A stretch of 64,000 bases of DNA from Isoetes taiwanensis (taxonomy: Eukaryota > Streptophyta > Lycopodiopsida > Isoetales > Isoetaceae), in contig JAJEKV010000014.1 of NCBI GenBank assembly GCA_021234155.1, positions 7,085,563-7,149,562 on the forward strand, given 5' to 3'. Shown here in pieces: positions 1 through 11,311 of the stretch. The translations under genes and the position numbers were made by a program. Under the pieces are notes generated by a model that saw nothing but the letters and a program-made list of their open reading frames with translations, was not told where the DNA came from and did not search any database. Position 1 is the first letter of the stretch. Each line of letters opens with the position of its first letter.

Positions 1-1683
1 TACTTCTCTATCATCCAACAGCTTATATTTGTTATGGCAACTTGGCAATTTCTGATAATAGTAAGCTGATATGACTGTGTCACCTGCATGATGCTCATTC
101 TTGTAATCATCAATGACCGTTTGATCCAATATATGCTTTTCTCTAGTGCAAGCAAGAACATAGTATGGCACATCTTCCTCATTACCAGGAAGAGCAAAAG
201 AAGCAAAATTATCACCAAACTGTATCACATCATGTAACTCCTCTACCTCATTTGCAAACATTGCGGTTTCGATTCCAATTACAGACCTTCAAATGTGCAC
301 ATGGGACTAGCTTCTTCAATGTCCACTTTCCACGGTGTTGAATAGACTCACATGCACGCCATTCAAAGTTTATGCGAGCCTTTGCAAAAAACAAGATAGT
401 GGTCTAACCATCAAGAAGGTTGGGTCCTCCTGGGACTTATGGAAGATACACAATGCCCGACTTTGGACACCGGGAAGGGGTTGCACATCAAATGGCTTTG
501 ACCATCAATCTCAGCCTCCTTCACTTCCCAATACACTCTACTTAACTTGAGATTTCTTGTTTCTCAAAACAACACGGGCATCATGAGCACCCTTTATTTC
601 AATCCCATGCTCTCTTCTTTGCTTATCGGCCAAGAGTTGCTTGGCCTTGGCAGCCTCTCCATCATGTTCCCCTTCCCATGCCCCGATCCAAGAAATTCCA
701 TTGTACACGAATGCCATGTCGACAATGGTACCGTGATATGAAGTAGAATGATCTTTTGGATTTGAACTGAAAGCAAAGACAACCATCGACCACCGCGAGA
801 TGATACCGCATGTGAGATCCTCCATTCTCTTTCAACCACTTTGAAGATGAAGTTGAAATGCATGTTTGTAAAAAATGTGTGTCATGACTTCTATCATCGA
901 AACATATAAGTGAACAGTCTTACGCAACTTACCATTTACCTTGAAGAGAGTGATGTGTACCAAAATAGTGATCCGGTCTCAGCATTCCAATGTTCGGGAC
1001 CGCACTTCTTTGAAGGGCAATAATGTGTAATTTTCTGCAAAGTCTACTACTGATATCACAGAATCATCTCTTAGACTCTGGATGCTTCTTCTAAATTCCT
1101 TGCTCTGCCAATGAGCTGCAAAGTTGTGATGCACAAACTTTTTCATGTGATCAAACATGGCAGATAGCATGAAAGGAGCATCTGTTTGCTTCTCCACCAA
1201 TCTTAGTCTTCTAGAAGTGCCCTTCCTTGACTTCTCATCCATATAACAGTAAGCCTGCCATTTAACATCATCTTCATTATTCTGTTCAGTCTCTTTTGGA
1301 CATAAGGGAATCTTTTGCTTACCACATTTTTCACAATCCCCCCTTATGCACTTCAGATTGTGCCACTCTTCCCTTTCCTCTTTTTGGCAAACCATTTCTC
1401 TCCAAAGAGTGTTAACATTACAAAATGTAAGCTTTTATGCCTGACAAACCCCATCATGTGTACCAACAGCACATACATCACAATTGCAACTGCAATTTAT
1501 GTGAAACTTCAGCCTCATAGAGTTGAAAGCTTTTCTGAAATTCTCTGCTTGTTCATGCTTGACACAACAGCAAGTGTTTCTCTCCTTCAATTTCCTTATA
1601 CAACTTGGTTTCAGGTATTCGAACATTCTAATACCAACATCTGCATCTGGATTCTCCTCCACAAATTGCTCATACAACTCAGC
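1..1683 (-). pseudogene. 3' part of a broken, unrecognised multi-exon gene (DFAENY / SRYH / GHGKG family)
   Basis: Reading leftward from 1683, the minus strand encodes a Cys-rich stretch (RNTCCCVKHE), then EKCGKQKIPLCP, then VVDFAENY (about 1024-1050). In shifted frames follow FKSKRSFYFISRYH (about 731-775), GSGHGKG (about 666-683) and EEDVPYYVLACTREKH (about 130-180), which runs off the left edge. From memory this motif order resembles an uncharacterised protein family of ferns and some animals that may derive from a transposon; I cannot name it or assign a function. Damage is visible: an in-frame TAA at 1435-1437 and several frame changes between 980 and 250. The 1683 boundary is a splice acceptor: a T-rich tract ending TGTGCAG on the minus strand. 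An upstream exon at 2113 joins it in frame. Real coding ancestry is well supported; function is not. Confidence 0.6.
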
Positions 1684-2112
1684 CTGCACATTGCAAAAGA
1701 AAATAGGTAAGTTGGAGAAGACTGTGCATTGAATACCTTACATATCCAGTACATAAGTAAGAAATACTATGTATACCAGTACATATCAGTTGTACATGTA
1801 AAAAGATTTGATTGAATCTATACATATTCAGTACATATGTACAGTAGATTATGTATAGTATCAATTTATAGCACATTTAATCCTACATCCTTACACTATA
1901 TACATATATATCACATAATATACATGAAATACTTCCAAGAGCAAGTAGATGACCCCATAAACCTCATTTACATGTATAATACAGTAAGCAAAACAGATTG
2001 AAAAGGCTACATCAAAGCAAGTAAACTAAGATTGGTAGAGGAGTTCACATATGTACATGAAAACAACAAAGAAACTGAAATGTAATAGTTTCTTTGACAA
2101 AAGCTTTAATAC
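1684..2112 (-). other. Intron of the broken gene
   Basis: On the minus strand the donor reads CCTCAG|GTATTA (at 2113/2112) and the acceptor TTTTGCAATGTGCAG|GCTGAG (at 1684/1683). Removing it joins IQYLDIPQ to AELYEQFV in phase 0. The 429-bp AT-rich interior shows no other gene. Confidence 0.65.
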
Positions 2113-2262
2113 CTGAGGAATGTCAAGATACTGGATTGCCTCGCTTCTTTTTTTCCTCACATCCCTGTACTTTGGTGAAACCTTGGTCACAAGGCCCCCA
2201 AAAATTAACTCGCATTCATAATTATGATGGAAACCGGTATAAGAGTGGTTTTTACTACATGT
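2113..2262 (-). pseudogene. Internal exon of the same broken gene
   Basis: The minus strand is open through YTGFHHNYECELIFGG, VTKVSPKYRDVRKKRS and EAIQYLDIPQ, then the donor at 2112. It joins in frame with the exon ending at 1683, which supports one gene. The upstream acceptor is uncertain; an AG lies near 2258 but its phase does not fit simply. A basic, Lys/Arg-rich middle precedes the AELYEQF segment. Function unknown. Confidence 0.5.
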
Positions 2263-5200
2263 AATTCAGAATGTTAAGTACAACTATATGGCTTTCATAA
2301 TCACTACTAGTATGATCATAGTTCTTATACTAATTTTATATCTAACAGTAGTTTCTTAAAATTATTACTAGTTTAGGAGGTGGTTCTTAAGCGTGCATTG
2401 TCAATATTACAATTTAAGATGATTTTACATATTAGTTATCACCATCATATATAGTTTTTTAACTAGTTTTAATCCTCCCAAGTTTTTGAAAAACCATGTT
2501 TGATTTTGCAAGTGTGCTATGGTTTTTGGCACATGCTTATTTACTATGCTTGTAAGCAATCTATTATGTTGGTTTATGTGGTTGTTTTTTTAATATACTT
2601 GTTTCAATCCTTAATGTCGCTACTGACTTTGAGCATAGTTTTTTATATTAACTAGTAATTTTGACTGTTATATCTAATTTTGTCATGCTTTTAGAGCGTG
2701 ATCCTTAATTGTAATTACAAACTTATATTATTTTCATTGACTTTTTTTACTGGTTGCATGTTGTCTATGCTTTGTTTCTTGTTTCCTACCATTATATATA
2801 GTGTAGCAGCCTTAAGCAGCTTTATATCAGCATCAAGCAGTCTCCTCGAGCAACTATATCAAATTCTTTCACTAGCAACATGTATCATTTCATTATGACA
2901 AGGGGCTTGTAATGTCGAATGTAAAACTCTAAATAATGTTGAGCATAAGACTTTGATATTCCTTAGCACTGTTAAACTTTGAGATGTGATGTGGAATGGC
3001 AAGAGGGAGGCCATTCTGTTTGTGGTAGAGCTTCTTGGCTACCATCACCGCCAGCAATACAAGGTAAACAATGAGATTGGATTCAAGCCCAGATTTAGAC
3101 GGATTCAGAGTTCGATTTCGCCAAGCAACTTGGATTCAGGTTTTGATTCAAGTTTTATGCTTCAATGATGGTGCTCCAACCAAGTTTTTGCTTCAGTGAT
3201 GGTGCATTTCCGGTGAGGTTTTGGAGCTCACTATGGCATCTCCAGCTTCTTACGCCCGCCATATCCACCGTAGCTACAGAGGGGTTCAAAAATCCAGCTC
3301 CAGCAACCATAGCCATGACGGAGTTTTTTAAGGCAGGTAACAGATCATTCAAGAATGCAGGTTTTCACTCAGGTAACATGTTGTAAGAGGTCATTCAAGA
3401 ATGTTGTACTCATTTGTCATTTTTGAATAGAATGGTCGCCACATGGCGACCTCCCATTGGATAATAGACCAGAATGAATCTCAACTTACCTTGATATATG
3501 TGATAGGAAAATATGGTAGTGAATCCATGGTACCTTCTCCATTCTCATTCCCAATCTTATTTTTGAAGTACATACTACTTAGCCAAACCAAATTTATAAA
3601 ATCTCAAGAAAGTACATTGATCTTGAACGATGAAAATTTTAGACTCAAGCAATATTCATATCCATTGTATCATCTAGCATTAAAATTTTAGATGTTCAAA
3701 TAAGTAACTTCAGGTAGGCAACAACTTAGAACATCATGCTTCACTAAATTCAATAAGCGAGACTTACTATAGCAAAGGGAAAATGCAAAAACAAGCTGCA
3801 ATGTCTTGTTCCAACGTCTTGTGTACGCAAAAAAATGTATCTGATTTTTCCATATCATTGACCACCATCTGTACCCTAGTTTCTTTTTACGACAATTGTG
3901 GCTTCGGCCCTAAATATAGAACCCCTTACAAGGATTGACTTCTATTCTGAAACTTCACCTCCAGGAACATCCATAAGCAAATGAACCCCTTGGAGCCATT
4001 GTTCTCCAGCTTGTTCGAGCCATCGCAACGGGGCTGGTTTGGAACAGGTGCATGGGGAGGGTTTTTTTGTTCTCCCTCTTGGGGTCTCCCTTTGAACCCT
4101 TGAGGGAACCCTCCACGCAAGCTCTCGGCCACTTCAGAGGCAGGGAAGGCTGCCAAAACAGAAACCCTACAGATTTAGTAGGGTTTAAATATTGGGGTAT
4201 CAAAACAGCACCGTCTGTTAATCCCACCATTCAAAGGGTAGCTCATTGTCTCAAGAATCCCTCCGAAAAGAAAATATGGACATCCACCACACGGATGTGC
4301 TAACCCCCAAATTTTCCCCTTTCTCGACGTAGGGACACAAGGGAAAATGGTATGTTGCCCATTTCGGCCAATTTAGCAAGCTCGAAATGGGGTTTTGACT
4401 TTGCGCATGAGTCCAAAGGATCAATTTATTCTAGGCACAGGCTATTATGACCAATAGAACCAAACTCGATTCGCTACGGGATGCGTGTTTGACAACTTTT
4501 GCCATGCCGGTGTCAATTTTCTTTTATCCTAGAGGTAGCATAGAACTTGAACACGTAGACTTGGAAGTGGGGCTGCTACATAGTTGCTTTCCGAAGAGAG
4601 ATTATGAGAAGGCAACCATAACGACTCTAAAACTCAAATCTAACTTTGTCAATAGGTCCAAAATGTCGAGGTTATCCATGGGCACATGTTTGCAGCACAT
4701 GTGGTTCTCAACTCTGAGCTTAAGCTTTCTAGACTTAGGTGCTTCAAATTATAATTCCAAATGGTGAATATGGGGCGATAAACTTCATGCTTATAACTCT
4801 TACAAATGCATTTGACTGTATTAATATCCTTATTGTTAAAATAAGAGAGGGCTTTGAATTTGCTTTGGGGTGTTGCCTTTTATTCATAAAAGGGGTGTTA
4901 GCAATGACGGTCATCTATAGGCATGTGATTGTAGTACCAACATAGCGAAGATTTGTTTGCCCACATGGAGGAGGAGGTCATAGTGGCATTTGATACTGCA
5001 TGGTCGAGATATAGATGTAAAAATTGTTGCATGTTCAAATTATAAGTTTAGATGCTAGGTTGATTGTCCAATGTTATTTTTAGTGGGGATGGGACTAAAC
5101 ATGGGTGTGAGCCAATATGCATTCATTGATTGAAACTAGATTCTAGATGGTCTCGAACTCGAAACCTGTAGTTGCTAAAACTAGTGTGTTACCACTAGCC

Positions 5201-5300
5201 CAAACACCCAGAACATAGTGTGATGTTTATAGGTTGACTACATATATTTGACTTTCCACTTTTATATTGTGAAGATTTGTGCTTACAAATGCAAAAATGC
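2263..5300. other. Non-coding stretch, probably inside the large intron
   Basis: AT-rich DNA between exons of the minus-strand gene at 2262 and 8043. Only short spurious ORFs occur. Around 4050-4440 the base composition is less AT-rich, but no conserved protein can be read on either strand. I see no gene here. Confidence 0.4.
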
Positions 5301-5310
5301 GATAACACAC

Positions 5311-5556
5311 ATCAAATGCAAAAATGCTTTACACCCATGTGATTGTGTTTCCTCGGCCATGCCCTTCTTTGCACACGCACCTCGACACACCCAAGGAAAA
5401 AAAAGGGGAAAACTATGTGTTTTGAAGCAATCTACTCATCAAGTGCAAAATTGCTTTACACCCAAAGTGATTGTGTTTTATGTGCAATGCCTTTTCTAGC
5501 ACACGCCCCTCTTAAGGAAAAAAAAAAGATGTGCTTTGAATTTGAAGCTATCTAAT
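5311..5556 (+). repeat. Two-copy diverged tandem repeat (about 126 bp)
   Basis: The block starting near 5311 (aatgctttacacccatgtga, ending in an A-rich run) is repeated near 5437 (ttgctttacacccaaagtga, again ending in an A-run and TGTGCTTTGAA). Copies differ by substitutions and small indels, so this is an old local duplication. Confidence 0.6.
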
Positions 5557-5723
5557 TTGGGCACAAAATAGAAATAGGGTCGACTATTTCTGCTGAGGCT
5601 TAATCACGAGCTGCCACGTGGCAGTCGCCTACACGGCGGAATGGAAGTAGGGTGGTCTTCCCATTCCGCATGACCAGCTGCTCAAGTTTTCTCTTTAGGG
5701 TTTTGTTTTAGGGTAGCATCGCC

Positions 5724-5812
5724 GCCAGTTCCTCAAGCGCCAGTTCGACACCGCCAGTTCCTCAAGCACCAGTTCGACACCGCCAGTTCTTCGCCAGTTC
5801 TTCAAGCTCTGT
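5724..5812 (+). repeat. 29-bp minisatellite (about 3 units)
   Basis: The motif gccagttcctcaag with ccagttcgacac recurs with a 29-bp period from 5724, decaying into gccagttcttc copies near 5785-5805. No function is evident. Confidence 0.6.
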
Positions 5813-6201
5813 TGTCAGGTAGTTCTTTGCCGGGTCTTGTTGATTTTTTGCATTTTTTCTTGAACCCGTTGGATACAGGTCATGTCTTCGCAAGTAGCAG
5901 AACAGGGTCTTGTTTCTCGTCTTTTTCACAAGTAGCAGATCGCCAGATCTGCAAATGCTTTCTTCGCAGATGCTTTCTTCGCCCGATCTTTGAAAAAACA
6001 GCAAGAAGTCTGCAAAACCCCTTAAATATGTCGGGTCTGCAAAGCTGCCTCCCCTATTTCTATTTTGTAGGGGAATGGAGGTTGGTCCTCCATTCCCCTA
6101 TACAACAAGGCCAAGGTTAGGCAATTGTTGAAACTTTTCTTTGGATTTATGTATCCATTGGGCTTTGTTTCGTATCTAACGGGCATACAAATTTATAGGT
6201 C

Positions 6202-6360
6202 GTGGTTTTCAGTATGAAGAAATACAGCCCTAACCCTATTATTTTAAAACCTCCTAACTGCGGCGATGGAGCATTCCCGCTCTCGCCCGGATACTATGGC
6301 ATTTTCGAAATAGTCAATGAGCGCTTGCCATATGCCTGCAGAGCTGCTATTGAATTCAAG
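6202..6360 (+). CDS. Possible small exon, unrecognised
   Basis: An open frame with ATG near 6214 encodes KKYSPNPIILKPPNCGDGA followed by FPLSPGYYGIFEIVNERL and PYACRAAIEFK. It ends at a good donor, AAG|GTACGA at 6360/6361. Upstream, TTTTCAG just before the ATG could be an acceptor. The protein matches nothing I recognise and no downstream exon was found. It lies within the large intron of the opposite-strand gene. Low confidence: it could be a chance ORF. Confidence 0.2.
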
Positions 6361-6789
6361 GTACGATATGCATCTGCTTTTTCTTATTCTGTTGAGTTTT
6401 GCTTACCTTTGGTATGTTTCATTTTGTAGTTCTTGCAGGTTCGGGTAGTCTACAGATCAATTATCTCTGTATTCGTGCAGTATGATGCATTTTCCTTTTA
6501 TAAAAGGTATATGGGTGACTTGTGTCAGCAAAGATGACAAGGGTGGCCTTGCTTTAAGTATGCAATTTCTCTCTAAGTGCTATTGATACTTTTTTTGAAA
6601 CTGTGCCATATTGCGGCCTAGTTTTGTGTTGCAGATGCCGAAGAATGAAGCTTGGCTACTTTACAAATTTTTGGTAATTTTTAAAATGTGATTGTCCAAA
6701 AAGATTGTGGCATTAGTTCACGCATTTTTAGAAGCTGTTATGCTGGAGCTTAGATTTCTCAGTCTTGAGAAGCTTACTGTGTTGGCCTT

Positions 6790-6879
6790 TACATTGTCTC
6801 CGAAAACTGTCCCAGTTTTCCCAGAAGCAACGGTATGATATGTGCCACAGCTGATTTGTGCAACCTTTTGCTTTGAAAG
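6790..6879 (-). pseudogene. RCC1-repeat fragment
   Basis: The minus strand encodes KVAQISCGTYHTVASGKTG followed by TVFGDN. This is the core of an RCC1 blade (consensus: SCG..HT.AL...G.VF.WG.N). The usual Trp-Gly after VF is missing, as if two codons were lost. Only one repeat is present and both flanks are non-coding, so it is a relic. RCC1 repeats form seven-bladed propellers in guanine-exchange factors and photoreceptor proteins such as UVR8; which parent is meant cannot be told. Confidence 0.45.
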
Positions 6880-7599
6880 TCCAAAGGCAAGGTAACCCAA
6901 GCTGCTATGGTTATTGCAAATGTCTTTCTTGTTTCTTTTATTTTTCTTCTTTGAGCTCCTGGTTTGTGGCATACAGATTTTAAGCTTGGACCTTTTTTCA
7001 TGATTACATGGCGATTCCTTATTACCTGTTTCTATTTGCATTTTAGACTGCTATAGATAAGAGTTTCCTTAATAGAAACATTTTAGAATGCTAAAGATCA
7101 TACTCACTTTTTGCTCTGGAGGCAGCAATTGTCTTTACCCTTTATTTTTCTCATGTTGTTGTGATTCTAACATGTCTTTTTCCAGGGTTATTACTGTAGT
7201 CTAAGATGACTGACTTGACTTTCTTATACCACACATACTAGGTAATGCTCCTTCCTTTCCATTTTGGCGGTGCATCTTTTACAAGGCAACTTGGCCTCTG
7301 AATTGCTCCAGTTGAATGTGTTTGATCCTATCTAAGGCAATTTGGCTTTTGAATTGACTGGGTTTGTTCTGATTCATTATAAAACACATGGTAAAGTTGT
7401 GGGTTCAATTCCCACATGTTTAGATTTCCATTGCAGTTACAACTTTCTAAGCACTATAAAATATCACTTGAGATGAGGTTATTAAATTGTATTGTTTAAC
7501 TAATTGGTATAAATGCAAAAACAAGTCATATAATCAAATTTAAACCAATTGCATTTATCGCATGGGGGTGTTGCAATAATTAATCACTACCAATCATCG

Positions 7600-7875
7600 T
7601 AAAATTACCATGTGCACACTATCAATCACCATAAAATTACCATGTGCACATACCGAAGAACATAGATGCGATCAAATATCATTCTAATAAATTTGGCATA
7701 TTAAGCATTAGTACACATCACATATTTTAAGTTGTTAATATAGGCACTTAAAATTACTATGTCCACATACTGAGGAATATAGATATGATCAAATATCATT
7801 CCATTAAACTTGACGTATTAAGCATTAGTACACATTATATATTTTAAGCTGCTATAAATACTAACTACAACTATC
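7600..7875 (+). repeat. 117-bp tandem duplication with a nested 33-bp repeat
   Basis: A block starting aaaattaccatgtgcacata at 7633 recurs at 7750 (aaaattactatgtccacata), both running to attagtacacat and tattttaag. The first 18 bp also occur 33 bp earlier at 7600. Copies have diverged. No coding potential. Confidence 0.65.
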
Positions 7876-8042
7876 ATATTCTAGTACCACATGAAAAAAT
7901 AATGCTCGTTTATCACGTCATAGAATTGTATTGATGAATTATATTGTATAAATAGACATGGTTTGTAAACTTTTTGGCCCACAAACGCGTATTGATTTTA
8001 AATATTAATTTTCACTAATAAATCAATACAAAAAAGTCATAC

Positions 8043-8504
8043 TAATTCAATTTTGGGGGCCTTGTGGGTGTTGTTAAGCCAAAACTGGATGACTTTTAGC
8101 TTGGTTTCTTCATCCGAACGATCAGATCTAGCCTTCCTGCCTGCTAATGCCCAAATGTTTGAACCAGCAATTGCCATTCTCTTTCTTCTGCTAGCAGCAT
8201 ATGAAAGATTTCGGGGATGGCATTTGAGCATCTTGCAAGCAATTCCCTTTTGCTTCAAATCACCATTTTTCCCCACAACCATTGATAAAACTGAGTGCTT
8301 GGCAGCCAATTTATCACCACTATTAGAGCATTTTACCTCTTCCAATCCATCTTTAAGGTTTTCTAAAATTGCATGCTTGACCACTGCTTGTGAAAACAAC
8401 CCAATCACAGGTTCAAAAAGCTCCAATAGCCTGTGATCTTGCAAGAATCTAGAAGCAAATAAGTACCTTTGATTAGGAGCCAGAGATTCAGCTTCTTTTC
8501 TCAT
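8043..8504 (-). pseudogene. Upstream exon of the broken minus-strand gene
   Basis: A 154-codon open frame on the minus strand encodes RYLFASRFLQDHRLLELF, GLFSQAVVKHAILENLKDGL, a basic segment (AASRRKRMAIAGSN) and RKARSDRSDEETKLKVIQFW. It ends with PKIEL at the donor GAATTA|GTATGA (8043/8042), where the next in-frame codon is a stop. I infer it belongs with the exons at 2262 and 1683, because the order (RSD...VIQFW, then Cys-rich, then DFAENY) resembles the same remembered family. This exon has no internal stop. The downstream junction across about 5.8 kb is unproven. Confidence 0.45.
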
Positions 8505-8554
8505 AACAGTAACAGCATTTTACACACTTGGTCCTTATTTTTTTGGTAACATAC

Positions 8555-8832
8555 CTTGAGGATGTACTACCCTTTTCAATTTCGCTATCATGCTCTGCCA
8601 TCTTCTTTTTCCCTTTCTCATCTCTCCCACTTTCGAAATTACTGCATGCCACCTGTTGTTTACTCTTTACAATTTTGAATTCACCAGATGCCATCTGATG
8701 TTTGCCACATTCAGTTTCAAAATCACCAGATTGCATGTTTTCCTGATCGCCACATTCAGTTTCAAAATCACCAGATTGCATGTTTTCCTGATGGCCACAT
8801 TCAGTTTCAAAATCACCCATGTTTTCGTGATC
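8555..8832 (-). pseudogene. 5' exon with a 15-residue repeat, same minus-strand gene
   Basis: The exon starts at a strong acceptor on the minus strand (TTTTTTTCCAG|GATCACG, 8833/8832). It encodes DHENMGDFETECG and two near-identical units SGDFETECGDQENMQ, then a charged Lys-rich stretch. It ends at TCAAG|GTATGT (8555/8554). The short gap to the ORF at 8504 is plausibly a small intron. The protein is acidic and repetitive, probably disordered. Function unknown. Confidence 0.4.
8706..8830 (-). repeat. 45-bp coding minisatellite
   Basis: cacattcagtttcaaaatca recurs at 8706, 8751 and 8796: a 45-bp period that preserves frame and yields 15-residue units on the minus strand. Units are nearly identical, so expansion is recent. 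Confidence 0.8.
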
Positions 8833-9250
8833 CTGGAAAAAAATTCAAATCGTGTTCTACTTTCTTGGTTCGATCTGGGAATTTTCTTGGAAGGAAATTT
8901 TTCTGGAGGGAATTTTCCTGGAGGAAATTGGAGGGAGGAATTTCCTCCAGGAGTTTCGCATCAACCGATGGCCTCTACTCGTCATAATTACAAACAAACA
9001 GGAATTTTGCCCCTTTTTAAATACATAAGACAAAATTTATACATGAAATAAGTACATTTAAAATTCAGCAACCCGTTCAAAAGTTTACATGAATTGCCCC
9101 CTAATGTATGACACCCTAACGTGCTTTTACCCTATTACTTTGTAATTATACCATATATTTCAAAAGAAGAAAACTATATTCCAAGTACAGCATAAATACA
9201 ACTATATTCCTCATGAATGCTATGAGTTTTTCCAATTTGCAACTTATTCT

Positions 9251-10820
9251 ATGGATAGCAGATGCTTGGCAGAAGTAAGAAAATTCTTTGAAGAATATGA
9301 TGGCTCCGGAAGCCAGAAAGGAGCTTCATTCTCACAAGAGACGTCTTGTGCAGATGTGGGCATATCAGGAAGTGCAAACAATTGCCATGGATATGCTGGA
9401 GTTGAGCCAGAGGACCCAAGATTGGTCCTGAAGTCTGGCACTGTATCTACTGGGTTGCAAAGCCCTGTTGTGGCAGAAATCACTTCACAGAAAGCCAAGA
9501 ATATGGCACCTAAACAGACCCAAAATAAATGGGGTCTAATGCCAGAAGAAAAGAAGCCCAAGGAAATGCAGTTTAAGCATGCAGGTATGGCTGAATTAGA
9601 AGCCGAATTAAAATTGAGAGATAAGAAGGCATGGACGAATTTGGAGGACATGCTCAGGGCCATGATTGAAGCAATGGACAAGGAATTTCCAGAAGAAGAA
9701 GTTCTTGAAGAAACATTTTATTCCCTGATTTCATTGACATGAATTGAATCTGCAGAAGAAGAGATTAAGCACTGCAATAAAAGTACGTTCGGATTGCATG
9801 GATTGAAGCATAAAAATGCCAGAGATGCTTATGACGGGGTCGTGATTATAAGACCTAAATTTGCTGCTGTCAAGAAGAACATGACTGCTATTGTAATGGC
9901 CGTGGAGATGCAGCCCTGCTGTAAGAGTTTCGATGGAGATGAAGATGCACTCCTTGAAGATACTATGATAAGGTATTCTATTGAAGCAAGAAAATTATTT
10001 CATAAGGAAGAAACCAAGCATACAATAGCAGCATGGGAGAAGAAAACAAATGCATCGGTTGAAGAAGAAGCTGCAGAAGGACTGGATGGATGCATGCAAT
10101 ATTACTGCTGGCAACAGAAATAAGCCAAGATATTTTCGCCGTTGGAGATTTTGGAAAGATATTCTTGTAAAAATAGTGGAGAGAAAAGCTCATTGTGAAG
10201 AGTCATTTCTTGATATTGGAAAAGCAGATTGGAAGAATGCATCTAATTCACAGCAGGAACTTTATGCAAGAGCAGAGATGTGGGAAGACCTCTGTAACGA
10301 CTCCAGAAGAAGATTAAGCGTCCGAATGGAAAGCAAACCGACTATCTGGCAAGATATCCTGGCCGAAAATGGAGGGACGTAGCTGTTCTTACCTGGACGA
10401 AAACCTAATCAGGTTTTGTTGGCTATTTCAAATAATGACATGGGGGTTATTGCATATAAACAATGCGACACAGAGAGCAGCGATTCGTGCCGACTGAAGC
10501 GTGCCCAGAAATATCAGGCATCTGCCGAGTTTGGAGAAGGAGATGCTGATGGTTTTCAGATACAAGGATTTAATCCTTATGCAATTAACGGCAGGACACA
10601 GCCTGGTAAGTATTCCTGTGATTTATGCAATAAAGAACTAAGGGCTGGTGATCTTGGAATAATCAGCCAAGACCAAATAAATTCTCAATGGCATAATGGA
10701 TCATTCATGCACAATGGGAGAAGCTTAGATCGTCCTCGTGTGAAGCTTAAGAAGAAGAGACATCCTTGTGGACATCTAGAGTATGGTGAAGATATATCCT
10801 TTTGTAAGTACCATATATAA
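9251..10820 (+). CDS. Series of unrecognised ORFs
   Basis: Three successive plus-strand open frames (9251-9742; 9794-10123 overlapped in another frame by 10050-10382; 10416-10820) look like one decayed coding region. The first is acidic and ends WGLMPEEKKPKEMQFKHAGM and EAELKLRDKKAWTNLEDML. The last contains a Cys pair (CDLCNKE) and RVKLKKKRHPCGHLEYGED. No family is recognised. It precedes a copia-like LTR start and an L1-type LINE, so it may be transposon ORF1/gag material, but no diagnostic motif proves that. Confidence 0.3.
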
Positions 10821-11129
10821 AATGGGTGTCGTATATGTCTAAATAGTCCCAGTGTGTGAGGCCCCAATGTAATTGATCTTTAGCAGTTCAGATGCTTAGA
10901 TCAAAGGGGAGAAATCGCCAATTAATATGATCTAGGCATCCTCACTTCTTAAGTAATGAGATATAGGACTAGAGAGTCAATTTGAAATTTCTAGTCGCAG
11001 TTTTAGAACTCCCTACATCATTGAAAGATGTGCCGTCCAAAGCCATCTAGATGTGTTCAAGGTTGAGCATTAAGGGGGAGTAGAAAACTACTATGGGAAG
11101 TTCAAATTAAACCCTCATTGATCTATTGA

Positions 11130-11296
11130 TCAAGGGGGAGTGTTAAGAATAGTGATCGTATAGATCAATGTAGACATACGGGTCCACAACTGTACCCAAT
11201 AGTCATGTCTATTAGGATGAACAGTCACCACCTATCCTTTATATATGCTAACTTGAGAGCTCTTCTCAACCAGTCATCTCAATATATCTTCTACAG
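11130..11296 (+). mobile_element. Possible copia-type 3' end (polypurine tract and short LTR remnant)
   Basis: CAAGGGGGAG (11131-11140) followed directly by TGTTAAGAATAG is the typical layout of a copia polypurine tract and LTR start. A TATATA-like stretch near 11242 and a possible CA end near 11296 follow. No matching 5' LTR was found upstream, so the boundary and identity are uncertain. Confidence 0.3.
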
Positions 11297-11311
11297 TTTT
11301 GCTATTTTAAG

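Noticed and set aside
8590-9051. 153-residue plus-strand ORF with repeats
   Set aside because: It is the reverse strand of the 45-bp coding repeat; splice sites and repeat phase favour the minus strand.
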